Positions 1 through 5,450 of a stretch of DNA of 13,576 nt are shown in pieces; position 1 is the stretch's first letter; each line of letters starts with the position of its first letter. The notes beneath the pieces are model-generated. The model was not told the DNA's origin and did not search any database. It saw only the letters and a list, made by a program, of their open reading frames with translations. The stretch comes from Candidatus Thorarchaeota archaeon (GTDB lineage: Archaea; Asgardarchaeota; Thorarchaeia; Thorarchaeales; Thorarchaeaceae). The stretch covers positions 2,322,263-2,335,838 of the forward strand of contig CP070658.1 of assembly GCA_020355105.1 (NCBI GenBank), written 5' to 3'. The translations under genes were made by a program, and so were the position numbers.

Positions 1-147
1 TACACAGGCGAAGCACTCAGTGCATTCATCGGCACGTGCCTCCTGATATACCGCTACGTCGTTCACAACATACAGTGTTGGATCGACCGGGCAGACATCA
101 GCGCAAGTTCCACACGCAGTGCATGCGTCTGTTACTTTCCACATCAT
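1..147 (-). CDS. 4Fe-4S dicluster ferredoxin-type protein, C-terminus cut by the window edge
   Basis: The 49 visible codons contain a classic 4Fe-4S binding motif C-x2-C-x2-C-x3-C-P (Cys9, Cys12, Cys15, Cys19, Pro20). They end inside a second cluster motif (Cys42, Cys45, Cys48 seen; the fourth Cys would lie beyond base 1). This spacing is typical of bacterial-type 2[4Fe-4S] ferredoxins of about 55-75 residues, which act as soluble low-potential electron carriers. It could also be the N-terminal domain of a larger iron-sulfur subunit, since the end is missing. There are two consecutive ATGs (147 and 144). The first is chosen because a GGTGAA ribosome binding site (158-163) lies 10 bases upstream. 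The gene has its own TATA-like box and an inverted repeat just ahead of it, so it is probably transcribed separately from the regulator gene upstream. Family call firm; partner and exact role unknown. Confidence 0.9.
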   Translation of the reverse strand, partial: MMWKVTDACTACGTCADVCPVDPTLYVVNDVAVYQEARADECTECFACV

Positions 148-167
148 GTTCAGTCACTTCACCTAGC

Positions 168-185
168 GGACTAATCCATTAGTCC
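168..185. promoter_or_regulatory. Perfect inverted repeat, candidate operator of the ferredoxin gene
   Basis: GGACTAAT-CC-ATTAGTCC is a perfect 8-bp inverted repeat with a 2-bp spacer. It lies 20 bases ahead of the ferredoxin start codon and just downstream of where transcription should begin if 213-218 is the TATA box. A repressor dimer bound here would block initiation or early elongation. The repeat is seen directly; operator function is inferred. It shares no obvious sequence with the CAAAGTACT boxes upstream of the membrane protein gene, so a different regulator is likely. Confidence 0.5.
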
Positions 186-212
186 TACGATGCTGGGCCG
201 CCCAATGTCACA

Positions 213-218
213 TTTAAA
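213..218 (-). promoter_or_regulatory. TATA-like box for the ferredoxin gene
   Basis: TTTAAA inside an AT-rich patch, 65 bases ahead of the ferredoxin ATG. An archaeal start site about 25 bases downstream would fall near 188-192, giving a leader of about 40 bases. Prediction by position and composition only. Confidence 0.4.
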
Positions 219-276
219 CTTAGGCGTTGGGCAAGAAAAGCACAGTCGTTAACGAAACTGACATTGCTCGACCGTT

Positions 277-591
277 CTAATCTGACACACCTTCGAATAT
301 CTTGTTGATTGCCGCTCGATACTCCTCGAGGGCTTTCCTACCACCTGGAGTCATCTTCAGAACCGTATGAGGCTTCTTTCCCAAGAACTCCTTTCTTACT
401 TCGATGTATCCCTCATCCTCAAGCTTGCTTATGTGTGAAGAGAGATTCCCCCATGTCAGCCCGGTCTGGCGCATCAGGAAGATGAAGTCTGCCTCCTCAA
501 CAACATAGAGCTTAGTCATAATCTGTAGTCGTCCCGGCTCGTGGATAAGCTTGTTAATCTCGATTGGCTGCCGACCATCCTCAGAGCTCAT
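277..591 (-). CDS. Small winged-helix (MarR/ArsR-like, HTH_34 type) transcriptional regulator
   Basis: This 104-residue protein has a single winged helix-turn-helix domain. After an acidic N-terminus, helices at about residues 12-30 and 34-43 lead to a recognition helix at about 46-61 (LTWGNLSSHISKLEDEGYIE). A basic beta wing follows at about 62-80 (VRKEFLGKKPHTVLKMT), then a C-terminal helix (GRKALEEY). The pattern matches the 'winged helix DNA-binding domain' family (HTH_34), small dimeric repressors found in archaea and bacteria. No ligand domain or cysteine sensor is visible. The ATG at 591 has a GGAGGA site 8 bases upstream and lies inside the end of the membrane protein gene (11-base overlap), so the two are co-transcribed and probably translationally coupled. 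Such regulators often control the membrane protein encoded next to them. The paired palindromes at 1228-1256 are the natural candidate target (inference). Confidence 0.85.
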   Translation of the reverse strand: MSSEDGRQPIEINKLIHEPGRLQIMTKLYVVEEADFIFLMRQTGLTWGNLSSHISKLEDEGYIEVRKEFLGKKPHTVLKMTPGGRKALEEYRAAINKIFEGVSD

Positions 592-1213
592 CTTGTACGT
601 CCTCCGGTAAGTCGACTACGGGAAACCTCCGGACGAAGAGAGCATACTTCACTAGACCCAGTGCGAGGAAGAATAAGCCCCAACAGACGAAGTACAGAAA
701 CCCTACGAAGTTCGAGTCTGCAATGGGAGCCAACGCAACTGCAACTCCAGTGATTGTCATCAACGCACCAAAGAGGTAGTACCGATTCTGTCCACTCTTC
801 TCCTCGAGGTATACAGAGGGAACCCACATGATTAGACCGAAAGCGGCTGGAATCCATCTGTATACCAAGTCTTGGTCGATAATCCCAATTGCCACGGAGT
901 AAATCACTGCCGCCACAAACACTATGATCAGTACTAATGTAGCCACTAGTCGTGCGGTCACCTTTGGTGGTTCATCCTCACTCAGCTTCACGTATCCAAT
1001 CCTGGGATAGATGTACTTCCTCCTAATCCCTTCTAAGAAGGGAGGAAGAAATAGGATATAAAAGACCACAAAGATGGAGATTATCCCTGGATGCAGGACT
1101 AATACCGGCAGTGCAGCCAATATCAGACCAAGAAGCATCTCGGTGAAACCATCGTGCATCAATTCTCGGAACGACTCTTGTTCAAGAGATTTCAAGTCTT
1201 TTTCTTCATTCAT
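581..1213 (-). CDS. Six-helix integral membrane protein of unknown function, paired with the regulator
   Basis: 210 residues. A charged N-terminal segment (1-22) is followed by about six hydrophobic helices at roughly 23-41, 43-60, 86-112, 119-136, 145-163 and 169-194, and an acidic C-terminus. A basic, Tyr/Pro-rich stretch after helix 2 (RRKYIYPRIGYVKL, 64-77) looks like a conserved cytoplasmic loop. I see no transporter, enzyme or metal-binding signature, so no function is assigned. The gene is first in a two-gene unit and overlaps the HTH regulator by 11 bases. The ATG at 1213 is preceded by a weak GTGAT site about 5 bases upstream, a TATA-like box and two palindromic boxes. A plausible reading is a membrane sensor or an envelope-stress protein whose level is set by the adjacent regulator; this is inference from gene order only. 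Confidence 0.75.
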   Translation of the reverse strand: MNEEKDLKSLEQESFRELMHDGFTEMLLGLILAALPVLVLHPGIISIFVVFYILFLPPFLEGIRRKYIYPRIGYVKLSEDEPPKVTARLVATLVLIIVFVAAVIYSVAIGIIDQDLVYRWIPAAFGLIMWVPSVYLEEKSGQNRYYLFGALMTITGVAVALAPIADSNFVGFLYFVCWGLFFLALGLVKYALFVRRFPVVDLPEDVQDEL

Positions 1214-1227
1214 TGTTTATCACTTGA

Positions 1228-1239
1228 CAAAGTACTCTG
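1228..1239. promoter_or_regulatory. Operator candidate box 1, CAAAGTACTCTG
   Basis: This near-perfect palindrome has one mismatch from box 2. It lies where transcription of the membrane protein gene should start if the TATA box is 1261-1268. Its centre is 17 bp from the centre of box 2, which puts the two sites roughly one and a half helical turns apart. Direct observation of the repeat; binding by the winged-helix regulator of this operon is inferred. Confidence 0.6.
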
Positions 1240-1244
1240 TATGG

Positions 1245-1256
1245 CAAAGTACTTTG
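1245..1256. promoter_or_regulatory. Operator candidate box 2, CAAAGTACTTTG (perfect palindrome)
   Basis: This exact 12-bp palindrome lies between the TATA-like box and the expected start site of the membrane protein/regulator unit. Together with box 1 it forms a tandem pair over the core promoter, the usual arrangement for steric repression in archaea. Because the permease gene reads the other way from the same intergenic region, the sites could also influence it. Confidence 0.6.
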
Positions 1257-1260
1257 TAGG

Positions 1261-1268
1261 TTAATAAA
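1261..1268 (-). promoter_or_regulatory. TATA-like box for the membrane protein/regulator unit
   Basis: On the minus strand this reads TTTATTAA, close to archaeal TATA boxes. It is about 50 bases ahead of the ATG at 1213. A start site about 25 bases downstream would lie near 1238-1241, exactly at operator box 1. AT-rich boxes are nearly symmetric, so it could also serve the divergent permease gene, but that would give a leader of more than 100 bases. Confidence 0.5.
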
Positions 1269-1390
1269 CTCTTGCTATCGAGCAGAGAATCCACCCGGAT
1301 GTGCGCATACGGAACTTTGAAAAGAGAACTGCCGAGCCGCCCAGAGAACAATCAAATAGAGAGAATGAGGGCGAAATCAGATTACTTAGT

Positions 1391-1396
1391 AGGTGA
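1391..1396 (+). promoter_or_regulatory. Ribosome binding site deciding the permease start
   Basis: AGGTGA lies 5 bases ahead of the ATG at 1402. It contains the GTG (1393) that would be the longest possible start. Since that GTG is part of the binding site itself, the ATG three codons later is the better start. Confidence 0.75.
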
Positions 1397-1401
1397 CCTA
1401 T

Positions 1402-2889
1402 ATGACAGAAACGTCTGGCCAGAAGACTTCGGAGGAGAAGTTTGCCAGACGTCTTGGTCTCGCAGGAGCCACGAATCTAGGCCTAGGTGCAATGCTCGGT
1501 GGTGGAATCTACGTGATCTCAGGCATCGCAGCTGGGATGATTGGGCCGGCACTAATCTTTGCTTACATGGCGACTGGACTTCTCACGGTGTTCACGGCAA
1601 TCAACTATGCCGAACTCGCTTCATCAATCCCGAAACAAGGTGGTGGCTACACATTTGCTCAGGAAACGTATGGAGGATTCCCCGGATTCCTTACCGGCTG
1701 GTTTCTGCTTGTCGGCAACATCGTTGCATGCGGATTGTACTCTCTGGCAGTGGCCCACACCATTGCTCTTCTGATTCCAGGATCGGGACCCGAAACAGTA
1801 GGACTCATTGCGGTCATAATCATAGCGTTCACCTTCATCACAAACACTGTCAGTGTGAAGAGTGTGAGCGGCGTGCTTGGAGTATTCAACATAGCCCAAT
1901 CGGTCGTGCTCTTCTCATTCATTGGAATAGGACTGTTCTCTGTTCAACCCACCAATCTTGATCCGCTCTTTGCTCCAGGGACCGGAATCATGGAGTTCAT
2001 GGCCACAGTTTCCTTCGTCTATATCAGCTTCATCGGCTACGAACTCATAACCACAGCCTCGGAGGAGATTAAAGAACCCGCCAAGAACATCCCCAGAGCG
2101 ATCCTCCTGACACTGCTCATAGCAACCGGCATCTATGTTACAGCCGCCTTCGTGATTGTGGGCGTTGTCCCCTACCTTGAGGTTGCTGGTCTTGATTCCC
2201 CAGTGCCAGTTGCACATGTATTCAGCACGATGTTAGGACCCGGAGCGTTCTACTTCGGTCTTGCAGGCATGGCTGCTTCGAACTACGCCGCCCTCAACGC
2301 CACATTCCTCTCAACAGCGAGAGTCGCCTACGCTCTCGGGAGAGACAGATACTTGCCCAAGTTCTTGGAGCGGGTGAGTCCCAGATTCAAGACACCTATT
2401 CCGGCCCTCTTTGTATCACTGGTCGCAGTGAGTGCATTCGCACTAACTGGAAGAGTCGACCTAGTAGCGTCTCTGGCAGGGCTCGCCTACCTAGTGGGAC
2501 AGACTGTTGTGAACTCATCGGTCTTCAGATTGAGAGAACACGAACTCATCGTGCCGGGCACATTCAAGGCACGGTTCTACCCAGCGTTCCCGATTCTTGG
2601 AGTTGCAGTCTGTTTGCTGTTCATTGTCAACCAATCTCTTGAAGCTCTTCAGATGGGCTTCTGGCTTGCTGCCATTGGCTTGGTCATCTTTCTCGCCTAC
2701 GGACGGAGCCGCAACAGAAGGCATCTGGAGGAAATGCGGCCCGTGAGAACAGCTGCAACTGTCCGAGTCTTCGAACTCAGGCTCACTATGGACAATACGA
2801 TCGGAAAGGTGACCCCGATTACAGAAACTGAACCGAATACAATTGTCAAGGCGTCAAGACCTGAACCTCAGCCGGATGAGGATGAATAG
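1402..2889 (+). CDS. APC-superfamily amino acid permease
   Basis: 495 residues from the ATG at 1402. Twelve hydrophobic helices fill about residues 18-435. Helix 1 carries the substrate-binding glycine motif GAMLGGGIY (29-37), followed by the loop YAELASSIPKQGGGYTFA (69-86). After helix 6 comes the family hallmark EEIKEPAKNIPRAI (221-234), and after helix 8 ALGRDRYLPKFLERVSP (311-327). These are typical of the amino acid-polyamine-organocation family, secondary transporters in the cytoplasmic membrane that take up or exchange amino acids or related amines. The substrate cannot be told from sequence. After helix 12 there is a charged tail of about 60 residues ending in acidic residues. Many archaeal homologues carry a universal stress protein domain at this position; no such domain is recognisable here. 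The gene is divergent from the regulator unit and ends 19 bases from the convergent uvrC stop. A TATA-like stretch at about 1353-1360 is possible but weak. Confidence 0.9.
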   Translation: MTETSGQKTSEEKFARRLGLAGATNLGLGAMLGGGIYVISGIAAGMIGPALIFAYMATGLLTVFTAINYAELASSIPKQGGGYTFAQETYGGFPGFLTGWFLLVGNIVACGLYSLAVAHTIALLIPGSGPETVGLIAVIIIAFTFITNTVSVKSVSGVLGVFNIAQSVVLFSFIGIGLFSVQPTNLDPLFAPGTGIMEFMATVSFVYISFIGYELITTASEEIKEPAKNIPRAILLTLLIATGIYVTAAFVIVGVVPYLEVAGLDSPVPVAHVFSTMLGPGAFYFGLAGMAASNYAALNATFLSTARVAYALGRDRYLPKFLERVSPRFKTPIPALFVSLVAVSAFALTGRVDLVASLAGLAYLVGQTVVNSSVFRLREHELIVPGTFKARFYPAFPILGVAVCLLFIVNQSLEALQMGFWLAAIGLVIFLAYGRSRNRRHLEEMRPVRTAATVRVFELRLTMDNTIGKVTPITETEPNTIVKASRPEPQPDEDE

Positions 2890-2908
2890 CCCTCAGGGCA
2901 CGGTATGC

Positions 2909-4714
2909 CTAGGCCCCCTCAGTATCCAACCAGTTCCTGAGCGCCTTTGCAGACTTGGCTGTCATCGATTCGACTTGTGCCAACTCCTCGACGGTTGCAT
3001 TCTTGACCCCTTCAAAGCTCCCAAAGCTGTCAAGCAGTGCTGCTCGTCTCTTAGGACCGATACCGGGAGCCTCTTCGAGTATTGACCCTGTGAACCTCTT
3101 CTCTCGAAGCTTGTGATGGTATCGCTGAGCAAACCTGTGGGCCTCGTCACGAACGTTCTGGACCAGATACAATGCCGCGGAGTCTGGTTCCAACTCCAGA
3201 CCTTCAGGGAAATCTCTTGAATACAGAGTTTCATGTCGCTTGGCCAGTGCAGCTACATGTAGATACTCCAAACCAAGCTGCTTCAGAGCCTTCTGTGCCG
3301 AACTGAGCTGCCCTTTCCCGCCGTCAACCAGAATAAGGTCTGGAAGAGAATCACCTCTCTCAAGAGTCCCAGTATACCTGCGGTAGACGATTTCCTCCAT
3401 CATAGCGTAATCGTCCGGGGTTTCCTTAACGCGTATTCGGAACATCCTGTATCTCTTATTGTCAGCGAGGCCGTTCCTGAAGACGACACACGAACCCGTG
3501 GGGTCTGTGCCTTGTATGTTCGCTACATCAAAACCCTCTATGAGCATAGGTGCATGAGCCAGACCAAGTGCATCCTTCAGCTCTCTGACACCATCATGCA
3601 CAATCTCCTCTTCACTCTCCCCCAGAATCAAGATTTTCCGAAGTGCCCTGTGCGCGTTCTTATTGGCCATCTCCACCAGGCCGCTCTCCCCTTTGTCAGC
3701 TGGAACTCGAAGCTGCACTGGATGCCCGTTGGACTCGGCAAGCCACTGACTCAGTTGGTCCATGTCCGGAACCTCGCTCGGAAGTAGAATCTCGTCAGGA
3801 AGTCGTGGAATCGTGAAATAGAATTGCTCAACGAAGGCCGTCAATACTTCCAAATCCGTGACGTCAAGACCTACCTCGAAATAGAAGTTGTCTTGGCCGA
3901 TTAGACGTCCATTTCTGACAATGAGCATCTCTACCAGGGCAGCCTGTTCTGTCCTAGAGATACCCAATACATCCCTGTTGGCCCCATGTGCCTCAACGAC
4001 CTTCTGTCGACTCATGATTATCTCTATGTCAGTGAGACGGTCTCGAATTTCTGCGGCCTCTTCAAAGTCCATACTCTCTGAGGCCTTGTCCATTTGGTGC
4101 TGCAGAATCTGGGTGAGCTCTTCAGTCCGACCTTCAAGATAGAAACACATCTGCTCAACCAGGGATCTATACTCTTCCAGCGTCGCATGCTGCTTGCAGG
4201 GTCCGGCGCATCTGTCTAGGTGATAGTCCATACATTCTCGCTTTACTTTGGCGGGCTCCTTGCATGTAGCAATCGGAATGAATCTCCGGATTGTGTCCAT
4301 GAACCTACCGAGTCGTTTGGTTCCCCCGAACGGCCCATAGTACTTCGCACCGTCCTTCTCTGCATCGCGAGTGATTTCAAAGACTGGAACCGGCTTCTCC
4401 AAATCCACTCTGACCCACGCATGCTTCTTGTCGTCTTTCAGCCCCAGATTGTAAGGTGGCTTGTGCTTCTTTATCAGGGAGGCCTCTAGAACGAGTGCTT
4501 CCCTCTCTGTGTTGGTGACTATCGTGTCGATGTCGCGCGCGGCGAACATCATCTCGGCAGTACGATGCATGAGACCGCTACGGAGGTATGAGAGGACCCT
4601 CTTTCTCAGCTCCTTGGCCTTGCCAATGTACAGGATGTTGCCCGACTCGTCCTTCCAGAGGTATACTCCAGGGAGATTTGGCAGGTCATCTATGAGTTTT
4701 GCTAGGTCAGACAT
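2909..4714 (-). CDS. uvrC: UvrC, excinuclease ABC endonuclease subunit
   Basis: 601 residues, the usual length for UvrC. It cuts the damaged strand on both sides of a lesion after UvrB is loaded. The N-terminal GIY-YIG nuclease (3' incision) shows PGVYLW (15-20), YIGKA (29-33), Arg39 and Tyr43, and Glu77 as the likely metal ligand. Four cysteines (151, 161, 169, 173) match the cluster-binding cysteines known in UvrC. A UVR domain (about 203-236, DFEEAAEIRDRL) contacts UvrB. The RNase H-like nuclease (5' incision) carries Asp396 (EGFDVANIQG), Asp464 (LILVDGGKGQL) and His526 (VRDEAHRFAQ). Tandem helix-hairpin-helix motifs close the protein (APGIGPKRRAALL, 549-561, and about 576-596). No key residue is missing. 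ATG start at 4714 with an AGGATGA-like site upstream. It is separate from the uvrBA operon: the TPR gene lies between, with 95 bases between that gene and uvrC. Confidence 0.97.
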   Translation of the reverse strand: MSDLAKLIDDLPNLPGVYLWKDESGNILYIGKAKELRKRVLSYLRSGLMHRTAEMMFAARDIDTIVTNTEREALVLEASLIKKHKPPYNLGLKDDKKHAWVRVDLEKPVPVFEITRDAEKDGAKYYGPFGGTKRLGRFMDTIRRFIPIATCKEPAKVKRECMDYHLDRCAGPCKQHATLEEYRSLVEQMCFYLEGRTEELTQILQHQMDKASESMDFEEAAEIRDRLTDIEIIMSRQKVVEAHGANRDVLGISRTEQAALVEMLIVRNGRLIGQDNFYFEVGLDVTDLEVLTAFVEQFYFTIPRLPDEILLPSEVPDMDQLSQWLAESNGHPVQLRVPADKGESGLVEMANKNAHRALRKILILGESEEEIVHDGVRELKDALGLAHAPMLIEGFDVANIQGTDPTGSCVVFRNGLADNKRYRMFRIRVKETPDDYAMMEEIVYRRYTGTLERGDSLPDLILVDGGKGQLSSAQKALKQLGLEYLHVAALAKRHETLYSRDFPEGLELEPDSAALYLVQNVRDEAHRFAQRYHHKLREKRFTGSILEEAPGIGPKRRAALLDSFGSFEGVKNATVEELAQVESMTAKSAKALRNWLDTEGA

Positions 4715-4809
4715 CCTGAGTCATCCTTGAGTGTATGTTGCTTCACTCATAAGAACATCACAAATCAGTGATTCGGAAGGTGCCACTAGTTGCAGGATTG
4801 CCGACGGGT

Positions 4810-5265
4810 TCACACTTGTCTTCGGCGCCATCGCAGAATGAGGTCGCAGGCCTTGCCTCGAGAGCAGCCGTAGTACGTGTACTCTTTGCACGAAACACAA
4901 GGCGATACGTCGTCGGTAGTTACGTCAGTCCTCTTCTCCATCATTCTTAGGCTCGCGAGCCTGTCGCGAATCGAGTCGCCGGGCCTAGCCTTTGTCGGAC
5001 GTCCGAGGGATGTCAATATGCTTTCTAATTCTCTCCAGAAATGAGGTGGTTGGGGGTTGAGAGATATGGCCTTTCTGAGTGCATCTTCAGCTTCCTTTAA
5101 TCGACCGATAGAATGGAGATAGCGGCCTAGATTGTACCACGATTGAGAGTCACGCGGGAAGGCGGATAGGCGTCTTCGCAAGTCAGCCTCATAAGCAGTC
5201 GTCTTAGTCGGCACCGCACTGCCCATGGTAGGTCCGATGTTCGTTGTCTTGTCTTGTTGTGTCAA
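4810..5265 (-). CDS. Small TPR protein with C-terminal four-cysteine cluster, function unknown
   Basis: 151 residues. After a polar N-terminus, residues about 37-88 form one clear tetratricopeptide repeat (SWYNLGRYLHSIGRLKEAED, then ALRKAISLNPQPP) and part of a second (FWRELESILTSLGR). These are helical-pair repeats that bind other proteins. A basic linker leads to Cys123-x2-Cys126-x7-Cys134-x5-Cys140, followed by a basic end (RWRRRQ). The cluster could bind zinc or an iron-sulfur centre; I recognise no named family. The start is TTG at 5265, chosen because GGGAGGA lies 9 bases upstream. An ATG at 5226 (residue 14) has only a weak site. The gene sits between uvrA copy b and uvrC on the same strand with its own TATA-like box, so a link to excision repair is suggested by position only. 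It has no catalytic motif that I can see. Confidence 0.75.
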   Translation of the reverse strand: MTQQDKTTNIGPTMGSAVPTKTTAYEADLRRRLSAFPRDSQSWYNLGRYLHSIGRLKEAEDALRKAISLNPQPPHFWRELESILTSLGRPTKARPGDSIRDRLASLRMMEKRTDVTTDDVSPCVSCKEYTYYGCSRGKACDLILRWRRRQV

Positions 5266-5274
5266 GGGTGCCTG

Positions 5275-5281
5275 TCCTCCC
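5275..5281 (-). promoter_or_regulatory. Strong ribosome binding site supporting the TTG start of the TPR gene
   Basis: The minus strand reads GGGAGGA with 9 bases before the TTG at 5265. No comparable site precedes the internal ATG at 5226, so the TTG start is preferred. Confidence 0.65.
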
Positions 5282-5311
5282 GGCGGGCCTGAGTGAATTC
5301 ACAAATGCCTC

Positions 5312-5319
5312 TAATATAG
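5312..5319 (-). promoter_or_regulatory. TATA-like box for the TPR gene
   Basis: The minus strand reads CTATATTA about 50 bases ahead of the TTG start. It predicts a start site near 5288 and a short leader that just includes the ribosome binding site. Prediction by position and composition only. Confidence 0.4.
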
Positions 5320-5411
5320 GATTGTGAGACCAGCTAAATTACGAAAAGCTTGACGAGAAATCGGTAGTGAAACGCGCGGTTCCACAGATATGACCGCTCG
5401 TTCCTCATATG

Positions 5412-5450
5412 ATTACGGAATCAGCCGAAATCAGGCCACATCTCCGTAAT
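5412..5450 (-). terminator. Inverted repeat across the end of uvrA copy b, possible 3' stem-loop
   Basis: ATTACGGA (5412-5419) and TCCGTAAT (5443-5450) are perfect 8-bp complements separated by 23 bases. The stop codon of uvrA copy b (5431-5433) is in the loop. In the transcript an inner GGCC/GGCU pairing could shorten the loop. No clean U-tract follows, so this may mark or protect the 3' end of the uvrBAA transcript rather than act as an intrinsic terminator. Confidence 0.35.

Noticed and set aside
1272..1961. 229-codon plus-strand open frame overlapping the start of the permease gene
   Set aside because: It is rich in Arg, His, Cys and Trp with no domain, lacks a ribosome binding site, and overlaps a clear APC permease in another frame. 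It is a shadow frame.
4757..4772. ATCAC...GTGAT inverted repeat upstream of uvrC
   Set aside because: Five-base arms with no clear relation to a TATA box or start site; too weak to call an operator.
5376..5397. GCGGT...ACCGC inverted repeat between the TPR gene and uvrA copy b
   Set aside because: Only 5 bp with a 12-base loop; expected by chance in a gap of this size.
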